This document shows, piece after piece, positions 23,910 to 31,732 of a stretch of 31,793 nucleotides of DNA. The stretch spans positions 1 through 31,793 of the IMG/VR virus record IMGVR_UViG_3300032093_000542. One strand, given 5' to 3'. The position numbers were made by a program, and so were the translations under genes. A model generated the notes under the pieces. The model was not told the origin of the DNA. It was given only the letters and a program-made list of their open reading frames with translations, and made no database searches. Each line of letters begins with the position of its first letter. The stretch's first letter is position 1. This stretch comes from a virus.

Positions 23910-24795
23910 TTTGTTTCCTCATTTCTTCCGCAACCGCACGGGCGTACTGTTCATTGGTCAGTCCGAGCCGCTTGGCGATACTCACTTGTGATTGCGTCAG
24001 CACGATCTTTTTGGGCGCTGTGCTACGCGTGGCTGGGGATACGACAGACTTCCGGGTCTTTCCAGAGGAAAACGCTTCTGGAAAACGATTACGAATGCGG
24101 GTGTTGATCGCGTCGTAATACCCATCACTGTTCGTGTCTACCCCCGAACTCACAAGTTGCTTGTGTACTGCCAACGCAACCGCCGTCATTTCCTCATTTT
24201 CTCCAAACCACGGATTGGCTTGCTGCCACGCACGGGCTTTTTGATCAACTTGGGGCGGCGACTGAGTTGCCGGAGGGGTTTGTACCGCACTTTCTTCGCG
24301 CTGTAAAGAACCTTCCCCGCTTTTCAGTTTGTCTTCTTCAATTTTTGCTGCGGCAAGCGCATCCTGCGCTGCAATCAGAAGTCCAGAATCCCCCGTCTCA
24401 TACGCTTGCTGGAGCTTGCGTTTGGCGTCTGCCAGCTCAGCATCGACGGTTTTCTTGCGCTCCGTAGCCTTGAGCCGCTTATTCTCTTCAGCCAGCGCTA
24501 CTGCAGCGCGGAGGGCTTCTTCACGCTCCCGCAGTGCGGTTTCCTTGGCTCGACGCTCGTCGTGGTATCCCTTGGAGAAGTGCTGGATGCGCTTCTTGAC
24601 GCTGTCACTGTATTGCGACAACTCCTCGTCCGTGACTTCCGCAGGGGGGTCCTTCATCGGAGTACGGCCCCGGTCTACCTCGGGGGTATCGTCTACGACC
24701 TCAATCTCGGTGTCGCCTTCGCCTTCGACCTCGTATTCGACCCTGGTCTCGGCGGTTTCTTTTTCAATCTCGTCGGGGAACTTGAATTCAGCCAT
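23902..24795 (-). CDS. Capsid scaffolding-like protein
   Basis: This 297-residue protein has an acidic N-terminus (EIEKETAETRVEYEVEGEGD), a long charged helical region predicted as coiled coil (residues about 60-165, for example REREEALRAAVALAEENKRL), a Pro/Gln linker, and a compact C-terminal part (RAWQQANPWFGENEEMTAVA, then FPEAFSSGKTRK). The end KKIVLTQSQVSIAKRLGLTN resembles a small helix-turn-helix-like segment. Composition and position between portal and capsid are those of phage scaffold proteins. It directs head assembly and leaves before packaging, from family knowledge. ATG 24795 has AAGGAG 8 nt upstream. Confidence 0.78.
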   Translation of the reverse strand: MAEFKFPDEIEKETAETRVEYEVEGEGDTEIEVVDDTPEVDRGRTPMKDPPAEVTDEELSQYSDSVKKRIQHFSKGYHDERRAKETALREREEALRAAVALAEENKRLKATERKKTVDAELADAKRKLQQAYETGDSGLLIAAQDALAAAKIEEDKLKSGEGSLQREESAVQTPPATQSPPQVDQKARAWQQANPWFGENEEMTAVALAVHKQLVSSGVDTNSDGYYDAINTRIRNRFPEAFSSGKTRKSVVSPATRSTAPKKIVLTQSQVSIAKRLGLTNEQYARAVAEEMRKQNG

Positions 24796-24805
24796 GAGTT
24801 ACTCC

Positions 24806-25210
24806 TTATACCCGTTGAATCCCGCGAGGGTCTTGCACAACGGCTTCAACGCTGTCGTCGTTGATGATGCGCCATTCGGTGCCGTGAATCTTCAGGCGTG
24901 TACCCGTGTTTGGGCGCACGAGGATGAAGTCACCCACCTTGCAGGATGGCCCGCTGGGGAAACGCAAAGGGTCTTTGAATGCGTCAGGCCCCATCTTGGC
25001 CACGAACAGTACGGGGCTCATCACCTCTTCAAAGTGCATCGTCTGACCGGCTTTGACAAGCCCGCTTTCGTACTCGTCGTTGGCCTTTGGCAGCATGCAG
25101 AGCAGGTGGTAAGTCGCCGGATCAGGCACTTGCCGTGCTTTATCCGAATCCGTCTCCGGAAGTACCGTAGTGCTTGCGCCATCGCTCAGGAGTAGCTCAC
25201 TCATCTTCAT
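24806..25210 (-). CDS. GroES-like co-chaperonin
   Basis: This 134-residue protein matches phage-encoded Cpn10/GroES-like proteins in layout. It has a beta start (TYHLLCMLPKANDEYESGLV), a loop where the mobile GroEL-binding loop would be (KAGQTMHFEEVMSPVLFVAK), then MGPDAFKDPLRFPSGPSCKV, GDFILVRPNTGTRLKIHGTE and WRIINDDSVEAVVQDPRGI. The CKVGDFILVRPNTGTRLKIH core is the most telling. It probably works with host GroEL to fold capsid proteins. Starts ATG 25210 and 25204 are both possible with the same GGAG. It overlaps the upstream gene. Confidence 0.8.
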   Translation of the reverse strand: MKMSELLLSDGASTTVLPETDSDKARQVPDPATYHLLCMLPKANDEYESGLVKAGQTMHFEEVMSPVLFVAKMGPDAFKDPLRFPSGPSCKVGDFILVRPNTGTRLKIHGTEWRIINDDSVEAVVQDPRGIQRV

Positions 25211-25394
25211 TTCGCTCCATAGTTCGCACGAGGTCGGTGATAAAGGAATGCGCTAGAGAAAGACCCCGGATTTCTCCACACATTGACTTGTACTCGGGGA
25301 AATCTTTTGACGCACCCGAGATGAGAACCTGCGCGAGTGCATCGCGCCGTTCTTCGATTTCTTTCAATACCACGGAAAACGCAGTGGTAGCCAT
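25197..25394 (-). CDS. Small conserved helical protein between portal and GroES-like genes
   Basis: This 65-residue helical protein (VVLKEIEERRDALAQVLISG, then KDFPEYKSMCGEIRGLSLAH) is of a type I recall beside portal genes of podovirus-like phages, with the phrase GAxKDFxEYxxxCGEIxGL. ATG 25394 has AAGGACG upstream, overlapping the portal stop region, and its stop overlaps the GroES-like start. It could be a portal- or head-assembly accessory factor. No established function. Confidence 0.75.
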   Translation of the reverse strand: MATTAFSVVLKEIEERRDALAQVLISGASKDFPEYKSMCGEIRGLSLAHSFITDLVRTMERNEDE

Positions 25395-25403
25395 GACTCG
25401 TCC

Positions 25404-27875
25404 TTACTGTTTGGGTTGGGGCTTGGGCTGCGCAGCGCGTTGTGCAGCCTGCTGCGCTTGCTGCTGCATGCGCATCTGACTTGTTTGGGTCTGTTGCCTG
25501 ACCTTCTGCTGGTGAAGCTGCTCTTTGTGTTGCATGTCCTGCTGCGCCATAGCCGCCTTCAGGCGGGGGTCCTCCCCCTGCTTTCTCTGGGCATCAAGTG
25601 CCAACCGAGCCTGCTCAATCTGCAACTTGCCCTGAGCGATCTGGAAGTCACGCTGGCTGTCAGCCTCCTTGCGCCGCAACTCCTCGGCCTTCAACTGCAG
25701 CTCGGCCTGCTTCATCTGTACTTCAGGGTTCTGGGCCATCTGCTGCGCTTGCTGTGCCTGGGCCTTCTGCATGTTGCTCTGCAGCAACTGCTGCGAGGCT
25801 TGCGCCACGAGACGGCTCAACTGGACTTCCGTGTTCTCATCCAAGTCAGCATCGGGTGCGGTCAACGGCACGCCCAACTGCTCTTCCACCTGAGCCCTGT
25901 AGCTGAACGCCAAGTGCTGCGAAATGTGGGCCATGATCGCTCCCATCATCTGCTGCGCCATCGGACTCTGCCCAAGCATCTGCATGATCATGGGGTCCTT
26001 CATCAGGGCCATGTGTGTCGCAATATGGGCTTCGTGGTCTTGGTAGATGAACGCCTTGGTCGGCTTCCCCGTCAAGAACGCCATGTTCTCGGAGATAGGA
26101 TCTTTTGGTGTCTGATCGTCTTCGATAGGCACGAGCTTGGCCGCGTTCTTGATCCCCAAAACCTCCAGCATTTGTCGATGAAGCTGGGGCATGTCGTAGA
26201 TCTGCGGAGCCCCTTGTGCGAGTTGCAGTGCAGCTTGGTACTGCATGATCCGCTGCGCCATCGTGGCCGCGTTGGGATCGCTGACCGGGATGATCTCCAC
26301 TTGGTCATAGTCAGACTGCTTGACCGACCGGTCGCCGCCTTCTGGGGTGTAGGAATAGTCCGGTGGCAGGAAGTCACGGATAACCTTCTTCAGGAGCTTG
26401 AACTCCATCTTCAGGCTGTCATGCACCCGGGCCTGTACCGCACCCATGATCTTGAGTTGCCGCTCAAGGATAGCCAGCGTCGTACCCACTGGGGCCTGGG
26501 CAGACATGTCACTGATCTTCAGGTCAGCAATAGCCGCCAGACGCCGCCCATCGTCGGTAAGCTGCTGCAGCAACGCCGCCAGAACCTGACTCGGCTCCTT
26601 GTACGGCAGGGCCATGATGTTGTCTTTGACCGTCCCGCTGGGGATGTCCACATCCCTGAACTCGCCCGGGGCGATGGGCGTGTCGTCGCCCTTGATTCGC
26701 AACCCCCGGCTCTTCAAGCCACCGGGCAGGTTGCTCAGGGTGCCTGCGTCAACCAACTGGCGCAGAATCGACGTACCCGCACGTGCGTAGCCACCAACCA
26801 GATTGATCAGGCCGATACCATATGGGCCGAACCCAGGCACGTAGGTGTACTGAGAGAAGTGCTGGCGCTTGAGCTTGCGAGAATCCGACTCGTCCCAGTT
26901 ACGGCGGATAGCCAGAACCGTCGATGTACCCCGGTCGATGGTAACAACGTAAGGGAGCGCGATACCGTCTTCGTCCTCATCCCCGGGCATATTCCAGTCA
27001 ATATGCACCTCAAGGATCTGATACCGGTCGTCGTCGGTCAGGCTGTAGCCCTGCTCCTCGGCCTTCTTCTTCTCCACATCCGTGAAGATCCGCACAGGCT
27101 CCCCAAGCTCTACATCACGGTAAAACCCTTCTACCTGCAGCTTCTTGATCTCGTTCTCGGTCTTGCGCATCACGTGGGTTACACGCTCGGCGCTGTAGAT
27201 GTTTGACGCCCCGTACGGGATGACCATGTCCTCTGCGGGAATGAACGGAGCAGCAGGACGCTCAAGGCTGGGGTCGAAGTAGATCTTCTTGAACGCGGAC
27301 CCCGACAGGCCCAGGTTGAACAGCATCCGCTCGTGCTCCGACCGGTACTCCACCATCTCTTCTGTGAGGCGGAAGTTCATGTCGTCCTGCACGCGTATCG
27401 CAGCTTCCTTCTTCTCCTGGGTCTCCTCCCCGATGATCTGCGTCTTAACCGGTCCTTGAGCCGGGAATGTCTCCGTGATCAACTCAGACTGGAATCTGAC
27501 TGCAGCCTCAGTCAGCAGCGGGGAATACGCACCACATGCACCGTTCCACGGCTCGGTACGCTCCTCATACTTCATGCCCAGAACTTCCAACCCCTTGACA
27601 TAGGCTTCGGCCCAGTCCTTGCGCGAGTTGATGTCCGCATCCACCAAGGCAATGATCTCGGACGCCAGGGACTGCATCTCCCCCTCGTCCATGAACTCCG
27701 CGAGGTTTGCGTCAAAATCTTCCGCCGTAGGGGTTTCCGGCGTCAATTCAATCTCGACCCCATCAATTCCGATGTTTACGGCTTCCGGGTCCTCGATTTC
27801 AATCTCGATGGCGGGCTCGTCCGTCATGAGCATAGGGTCCATCGGGGAGAGTGCGCTGTCGATGTTTGTAGCCAT
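25404..27875 (-). CDS. Portal protein
   Basis: This 823-residue protein should form the dodecameric DNA channel at one head vertex. The N-terminus is acidic (EIEIEDPEAVNIGIDGVEIE). The core has WNGACGAYSPLLTEAAVRFQ, ELITETFPAQGPVKTQIIGE and the wing/crown-like LGLSGSAFKKIYFDPSLERP, typical of portals of podovirus-like phages. The last 150 residues or so are Gln/Lys/Ala-rich and coiled (AQQAQQMAQNPEVQMKQAEL), resembling the long helical barrel of P22-type portals. It directly follows the terminase genes. ATG 27875 sits behind AAGGA, which overlaps the terminase stop. Confidence 0.9.
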   Translation of the reverse strand: MATNIDSALSPMDPMLMTDEPAIEIEIEDPEAVNIGIDGVEIELTPETPTAEDFDANLAEFMDEGEMQSLASEIIALVDADINSRKDWAEAYVKGLEVLGMKYEERTEPWNGACGAYSPLLTEAAVRFQSELITETFPAQGPVKTQIIGEETQEKKEAAIRVQDDMNFRLTEEMVEYRSEHERMLFNLGLSGSAFKKIYFDPSLERPAAPFIPAEDMVIPYGASNIYSAERVTHVMRKTENEIKKLQVEGFYRDVELGEPVRIFTDVEKKKAEEQGYSLTDDDRYQILEVHIDWNMPGDEDEDGIALPYVVTIDRGTSTVLAIRRNWDESDSRKLKRQHFSQYTYVPGFGPYGIGLINLVGGYARAGTSILRQLVDAGTLSNLPGGLKSRGLRIKGDDTPIAPGEFRDVDIPSGTVKDNIMALPYKEPSQVLAALLQQLTDDGRRLAAIADLKISDMSAQAPVGTTLAILERQLKIMGAVQARVHDSLKMEFKLLKKVIRDFLPPDYSYTPEGGDRSVKQSDYDQVEIIPVSDPNAATMAQRIMQYQAALQLAQGAPQIYDMPQLHRQMLEVLGIKNAAKLVPIEDDQTPKDPISENMAFLTGKPTKAFIYQDHEAHIATHMALMKDPMIMQMLGQSPMAQQMMGAIMAHISQHLAFSYRAQVEEQLGVPLTAPDADLDENTEVQLSRLVAQASQQLLQSNMQKAQAQQAQQMAQNPEVQMKQAELQLKAEELRRKEADSQRDFQIAQGKLQIEQARLALDAQRKQGEDPRLKAAMAQQDMQHKEQLHQQKVRQQTQTSQMRMQQQAQQAAQRAAQPKPQPKQ

Positions 27876-27884
27876 GATCTGTCC

Positions 27885-29432
27885 TTAGTAGTAAGCAGTA
27901 CGCCGGCTGCTCTTGAAGTACCGTTGTTCTTCCCGCTCGTCCGTAGGCAAGCGTACAAACCCACCTTGGCGAAACCGCATCAGCGCCATCACCGTGGAGT
28001 CCACCAAGTCGTCGTTCGACATGAACGGGAACCCGGCAATCTCCTCCACAACCTCTTCTGCCCACCGGGTCTGTGGCACCCAGCACAGTTTGGACTTGAC
28101 GATATCGGCTACGGAGTTGAGTCGGGCAAGTTTATCCCCGGAACCTCTGTGCGGGGTGTATTCCTGCACGGGCAACCCCATGCGCCGCATCTCCTGATAC
28201 AGCGCCGTACCGCTGGACTTCTTTTCAACGATGAACGAATCTGGCTCCCAATGCTTGTACTCATCAAGCGCAAGCGTCTTCAGCTCCGGGAACTCCAACC
28301 GTTTCTTGATACTGTTGAGTAGGATGATGTTGTGGCAATCTTCTTCCTCGTTGAACCACACACCCCAGGTAGTAAGCGCCGTGAAGTCAGCACGGTTGTG
28401 GGATTCCGCTGCCGCGTCCAAGGACATGATGATGTATTCGCACCTGGGCGGGTCCTCCCCCTCCCAAGTGTTCCACCACTCCCGCTTGATGACCGACGCC
28501 TCTTCGGCGGTGGGGTTCTGCTGGAACTGTGCATTCCACTGGAACAACGGCATGGACGCCTTGGTCCGCAGCAGCGCGGGGACGTCATAGAACTCGGGCC
28601 ACAACGCACTCTGTGTGCCATCCGTACGGTCAAACAACGCCGGGAACTCCACGACCTCATACTGGTCCGCATCGGGGTTCTGCCCCATATCCTTGGTCAC
28701 CCGACCCGTCAGGTCACTCAAATGCCAGCGGGTCTGGATGATGGCAACGCGCCCACCCGGCATGAGGCGAGTACGGGCACCGTACGTAAACCACTCATAC
28801 GCCTTGTCGAACACCTCAAAGTTACCGTTGATGATGTCCTGTTCGTTATGTGGGTCGTCAACCAGCAGCAGGTCGGCACCCCGTCCAGCCAACGCAGAGC
28901 CTACGCCGCAGGCGTAGTATTCACCCCCGACGTTCGTATTCCACCGACCCGCAGACTTGCTGTCTTGCGCAAGGAACACCGTAGGAAACACCTGCTTATA
29001 AGCATCGGTATCGATGATGTTACGCACCTTGCGCCCGAAGTCCACGGCCAGATCTGACGTGTGCGAGACCATCAGCACCTTCTTGGTAGGGTACTTGCCG
29101 ATGAACCACGCTGGGAAATAAATCGACACAAGCTGGCTTTTGCCATGCCGAGGCGGGATGTTCACGCACACCCGATCCTTCTTACCCTCGGCAATCGCCA
29201 TCAGCATGTCCGCCAAGATCCGGTGGTGCTTACCAACCTTGTAATCCGGCTGGATGTGCTTGCAGAACTCGATCAGATCGTCCCGACAACGCTGGGCCTG
29301 ACGCCTGCCTGACAAGGCTTCTGCAATCTGCAGGATCTCCTCCTGCTCCGAAGAGTCAAACTGCTCGATGTTGGCAACCAACAGATCGATATCGTCGTCT
29401 GTCAGGTCATCGAACGTGTCTGCAACGGTCAA
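27885..29432 (-). CDS. terL: Terminase large subunit (ATPase and nuclease)
   Basis: This 515-residue packaging motor starts at TTG 29432, 5 nt after GGAGGAG and overlapping the small-terminase stop (TTGA). ATPase motifs: Walker A PPRHGKS (93-99), Walker B ADLLLVDDPHNEQD (D192, D193) and the coupling motif IIQTRWHLSDLTGR (231-244). Nuclease side: D339 in YIIMSLDAAAESHNRADFTA, E403 in FIVEKKSSG and D475/D478 in FPFMSNDDLVDSTVMALM. All expected elements are intact. The rare TTG start may lower its translation to low copy number, though coupling to the upstream gene can compensate. Confidence 0.96.
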   Translation of the reverse strand: MTVADTFDDLTDDDIDLLVANIEQFDSSEQEEILQIAEALSGRRQAQRCRDDLIEFCKHIQPDYKVGKHHRILADMLMAIAEGKKDRVCVNIPPRHGKSQLVSIYFPAWFIGKYPTKKVLMVSHTSDLAVDFGRKVRNIIDTDAYKQVFPTVFLAQDSKSAGRWNTNVGGEYYACGVGSALAGRGADLLLVDDPHNEQDIINGNFEVFDKAYEWFTYGARTRLMPGGRVAIIQTRWHLSDLTGRVTKDMGQNPDADQYEVVEFPALFDRTDGTQSALWPEFYDVPALLRTKASMPLFQWNAQFQQNPTAEEASVIKREWWNTWEGEDPPRCEYIIMSLDAAAESHNRADFTALTTWGVWFNEEEDCHNIILLNSIKKRLEFPELKTLALDEYKHWEPDSFIVEKKSSGTALYQEMRRMGLPVQEYTPHRGSGDKLARLNSVADIVKSKLCWVPQTRWAEEVVEEIAGFPFMSNDDLVDSTVMALMRFRQGGFVRLPTDEREEQRYFKSSRRTAYY

Positions 29433-30091
29433 TTCAGCTCCTCCGGAGCCATCCCAAGCTCCGCATCGAGGTCTACAACCAGCGGAACGTCATCTACAGG
29501 GGCAAATTGGGTGGAATTGATGACATTTGCGTCTTCCACATCGTTTTTCAGGGCCTTGGACCGCAACGCCTGGAGCTTTTCACGCAACGATTGCTTCAAA
29601 TCATCCGTAGACCGGTGGGTAACCGTCACTTCCGAGCGTTCCGTGAACAAACCAACGTCAGAAATCTTGCCCAGAAGCTCTAAAGCACGAATACGCACCC
29701 TGGGATCAGGGTTTGACGCCTCTTGGAGCAGCTTGTTAGTAACAAACGTCCGAATCTGGACCGCATTACGCACCACCACATGGCTGAACTCCTGCAACGC
29801 ATCCTCCAACTGCAGGATTGCAGCGGGGCGCATGGCCGAAAACTTCGCCGGAGTCATGGATTTGTTGGTGGCCTCCTCGTCCTTGGCGTACGAAGTCAGT
29901 AGCTTTTCGACAACTACGTCGTCTTGGGGGTCATGCACCAGGGTTTCGGGGTCCAAACCATTCTCCAGAAGCACATGGATGGTCTTACATGCAGCAGCAG
30001 CCCGTTCACGCAACGTCGCGTGGGGCATATCCTCAGGGGGAACGATAACCCCGAGGTCTGGAGTAATAACTAGCTCAGGAGCACTAGGCAT
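29429..30091 (-). CDS. terS: Terminase small subunit (putative)
   Basis: This 220-residue protein is set to start at ATG 30091 (MPSAPELVITPDLGVIVPPE). Upstream in-frame TTG at 30151 would add an unlikely WYVPHHAWFHTK stretch. Helical pieces follow (TLRERAAAACKTIHVLLENG, LQLEDALQEFSHVVVRNAVQ, IRALELLGKISDVGLFTERS, LKQSLREKLQALRSKALKND), consistent with an oligomeric small terminase that recognises the packaging site. Identity rests mainly on coupling to terL. The visible ribosome site for 30091 is poor, so the start is uncertain. Confidence 0.72.
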   Translation of the reverse strand: MPSAPELVITPDLGVIVPPEDMPHATLRERAAAACKTIHVLLENGLDPETLVHDPQDDVVVEKLLTSYAKDEEATNKSMTPAKFSAMRPAAILQLEDALQEFSHVVVRNAVQIRTFVTNKLLQEASNPDPRVRIRALELLGKISDVGLFTERSEVTVTHRSTDDLKQSLREKLQALRSKALKNDVEDANVINSTQFAPVDDVPLVVDLDAELGMAPEELN

Positions 30092-30385
30092 AGATGTTCG
30101 CAACTTGGTATGGAACCAAGCGTGATGCGGAACATACCACAAAAATTGCAAAACACAAGGAGGTTGGGACTCCTACCGGGGGGTGTTTCTATATAGACGG
30201 GGGTGGGGTAGCGCCCTAGGGAATAAAAAGTTAGTAGGCGCTTACAAAGCCGAACGTAAAAAGTGGGCATCGCGGGCGCGGAATAGTAGCACCTAGCGGC
30301 GCGATGGAACCAAACGTCATTTTGGGGGGTGCCACCCCGGTGGGTCAATTGCCCGTAGGTTTCTACAATCAATCCCTGCCATCCC

Positions 30386-30413
30386 TTGCCATAACATGTC
30401 AACCCGTTACAGT
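30386..30413 (+). promoter_or_regulatory. Candidate promoter of the plus-strand gene
   Basis: TTGCCA (30386-30391) and TACAGT (30408-30413) are 16 bp apart, matching consensus at 5/6 and 4/6. Transcription would begin near 30420, so the inverted repeat at 30422-30444 would be at the start of the transcript or act as an operator. The match is only moderate. Confidence 0.35.
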
Positions 30414-30421
30414 TCGTCTCA

Positions 30422-30444
30422 TGGCATCGCTGACCACGATGCCA
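30422..30444. promoter_or_regulatory. 8-bp inverted repeat, possible operator
   Basis: TGGCATCG, a 7-nt spacer CTGACCA and CGATGCCA form a perfect inverted repeat. An 11-bp palindrome CGGGTTACCCG follows at 30451-30461. Both lie between the candidate promoter and the start codon of the only plus-strand gene, a typical place for repressor binding or leader structure. Confidence 0.55.
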
Positions 30445-30477
30445 CGTACACGGGTTACCCGGTACAACATGGTCGGT

Positions 30478-30496
30478 TGATTGAAAGGATCAATCA
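30478..30496 (+). promoter_or_regulatory. Hairpin presenting the Shine-Dalgarno in its loop
   Basis: TGATTGA (30478-30484), loop AAGGA (30485-30489) and TCAATCA (30490-30496) form a perfect 7-bp stem. The loop is exactly the ribosome binding site and the last stem base is the A of the ATG. This could be a translational control hairpin or a binding site for a regulatory protein. Confidence 0.6.
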
Positions 30497-31227
30497 TGGC
30501 TCCACGTATCAACGCACCCAAGGGTGCTATCGCCTCCGCCGCTGAGGTTCTGGTAAACGCTCAATCCGCCCCCGCGACGGATGACGATTCGAATTGGATT
30601 CCGGCCACCGAGGGTTTCATCGACGGGCGTTATGGTCTGGCAAAGGATCCTGAGGTTCGGCAGGTGTTGCCCCTCGCCATGAAGGCCACCGATGCTGCTG
30701 CTGTCACATGGGCGGTTCTGGCTGACCTTCTGTACGGTAAGGGTATCCGTGCTGGCATGTTGACTGGCAAGGACATGGTGGAAGAAACCCGCAACGAGGT
30801 TCAAGACCTTGTGACTGTTACGCGTTTTGGCAACACCATCGCTGCGGTTTACATGCGCGACGGTCAGGAGTTCAAGATTTCTGCGGTCGAAGACCTCCGC
30901 GCTTCCGATGATCGCAAGTCGATTCACTGGAAGATGATGAGCGAAGAGCGCAAGGACTTTGTGAAGATCCGCGCTGGCAGGGTTCGGGCTTACATGTCCG
31001 ACTTGATCGAGCAGCTCCGTCGATTCGATACCGCAGCGCCTAAGGGTAAACAACCTAAGGCAACCCTGGAAGAGCGCTACCTTACGCTACTCGGTCCGGT
31101 TCTGTTGTTCCTGCAAGGGATCGACCTGACCAAGGAAGACCCTAAGTTCGAATGGCGCGAAGAGTTTGACGCAATCAGCGCTGCAGTCGACCGCGCCAAG
31201 ACCGCCAAGAAATTGGCAGTCGGTTGA
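30496..31227 (+). CDS. Unknown protein, the only plus-strand gene of the window
   Basis: This protein has 243 residues from ATG 30496, chosen because GAAAGGA lies 6 nt upstream. An in-frame TTG at 30481 lies within the hairpin and has no site. It has a flexible Ala-rich start (APRINAPKGAIASAAEVLVN), DSNWIPATEGFIDGRYGLAK, a hydrophobic helix (KATDAAAVTWAVLADLLYGK), a strand section (DLVTVTRFGNTIAAVYMRDG) and a helical C-terminus (MSDLIEQLRRFDTAAPKGKQ, then LTLLGPVLLFLQGIDLTKED). There is no signal peptide, catalytic motif or zinc motif. It stands alone with its own leader and terminator, opposite to the late genes, which fits an early or replication-associated gene. I do not recognise the family. 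Confidence 0.85.
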   Translation: MAPRINAPKGAIASAAEVLVNAQSAPATDDDSNWIPATEGFIDGRYGLAKDPEVRQVLPLAMKATDAAAVTWAVLADLLYGKGIRAGMLTGKDMVEETRNEVQDLVTVTRFGNTIAAVYMRDGQEFKISAVEDLRASDDRKSIHWKMMSEERKDFVKIRAGRVRAYMSDLIEQLRRFDTAAPKGKQPKATLEERYLTLLGPVLLFLQGIDLTKEDPKFEWREEFDAISAAVDRAKTAKKLAVG

Positions 31228-31243
31228 TACCCTGACCCCTTCA

Positions 31244-31269
31244 AGCCCCACTTCGGTGGGGCTTTTTTT
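31244..31269 (+). terminator. Rho-independent terminator of the plus-strand gene
   Basis: AGCCCCAC (31244-31251), loop TTCG and GTGGGGCT (31256-31263) are followed by a run of T to 31269. The stem is 8 bp, very stable, and lies 16 nt after the stop codon. Confidence 0.95.
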
Positions 31270-31540
31270 CGTCCCTACACAGTCAAAACACCCCGCATCC
31301 CACACACCACACCACAACCCCGCAAGGGGATCGAGACCAGTTCTCCGAGCAGCGGGGAGGGGCACAACCAGCCCCGCGCAGCGGTGCGGACCACATTGCC
31401 CGTAACAAACCTACACCCATTTCAGCACCCCAACACCCCGAAACCAGTTCTCCGAGCAGCGGCGAGCGGCCCAATCGGCCCCCAAAACGTATTGTTCGTA
31501 ACGTAGCTACGACCATTGTGGGTAGTGTTCGTTTGTACTA
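31270..31540. other. Non-coding region with 20-bp direct repeats
   Basis: No credible gene is seen. ACCAGTTCTCCGAGCAGCGG occurs perfectly at 31336-31355 and 31443-31462, 107 bp apart, each followed by a GC-rich stretch containing GGCC or CCCCGC words. A perfect 10-bp palindrome CGTAGCTACG lies at 31502-31511. Composition shifts from GC-rich to AT-richer near 31490, where the TGTTC-rich array begins. Confidence 0.7.
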
Positions 31541-31732
31541 TGTTCGGATTGTTCTAATGTAGTTGGATGGACTGTTCGTAATGTTCGGACTTGTAATGTT
31601 CGAATGTTCGGGTTGTTCTAATGTTCTGTGTTCCACGTTTTGGGTTGTTCGAACGTAGTTGGATGGAATGTTCGGGTTGTTCTAATGTAGTAGTTTGGAA
31701 TGTTCGGATTGTTCTGTAGCCAATCTGGCGAC
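31541..31732. repeat. Tandem array of about six degenerate 32-bp units with paired TGTTC words
   Basis: Units begin at 31541, 31573, 31605, 31637, 31669 and 31701, exactly 32 bp apart. The best-conserved part is TGTTCGGRTTGTTCTAATG, two TGTTC words 9 bp apart, and in units 1 and 4 it is followed by GTAGTTGGATGGA. The fourth unit has lost the first TGTTC and the sixth has a diverged second half. More TGTTC words flank the array, 19 in all between 31493 and 31780. The period is not a multiple of 3, so it does not encode a protein repeat, and there are no unique spacers as in CRISPR. Confidence 0.85.

Larger units (their letters stand above)
30092..30495. promoter_or_regulatory. Divergent intergenic region between terS and the plus-strand gene
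   Basis: This region of about 400 bp separates the leftward structural genes from the rightward gene and should hold promoters for both. I see a TATATA box at 30190-30195 without a good -35, GC-rich inverted repeats (AGCGCC at 30210-30215 with GGCGCT at 30237-30242, and CCACC-CC-GGTGG near 30332-30343), and two further inverted repeats listed separately. No convincing protein is encoded. A perfect AAGGAGGT at 30157-30164 on the plus strand has only a 10-codon frame after it. Confidence 0.6.

Noticed and set aside
25416-27206. Long plus-strand frame (596 codons) opposite the portal gene
   Set aside because: It is antisense to an unmistakable portal gene, Leu/Arg/His-rich in composition, with no ribosome binding site or family resemblance.
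30070-30402. 110-codon minus-strand frame upstream of the small terminase
   Set aside because: It starts at TTG, is Cys/Pro-rich with no family resemblance, crosses the inverted repeats of the intergenic region and overlaps the terS start without a ribosome site.
31541-31732. CRISPR array
   Set aside because: Units are contiguous, degenerate and 32 bp long with no unique spacers between them, and no cas gene is present.
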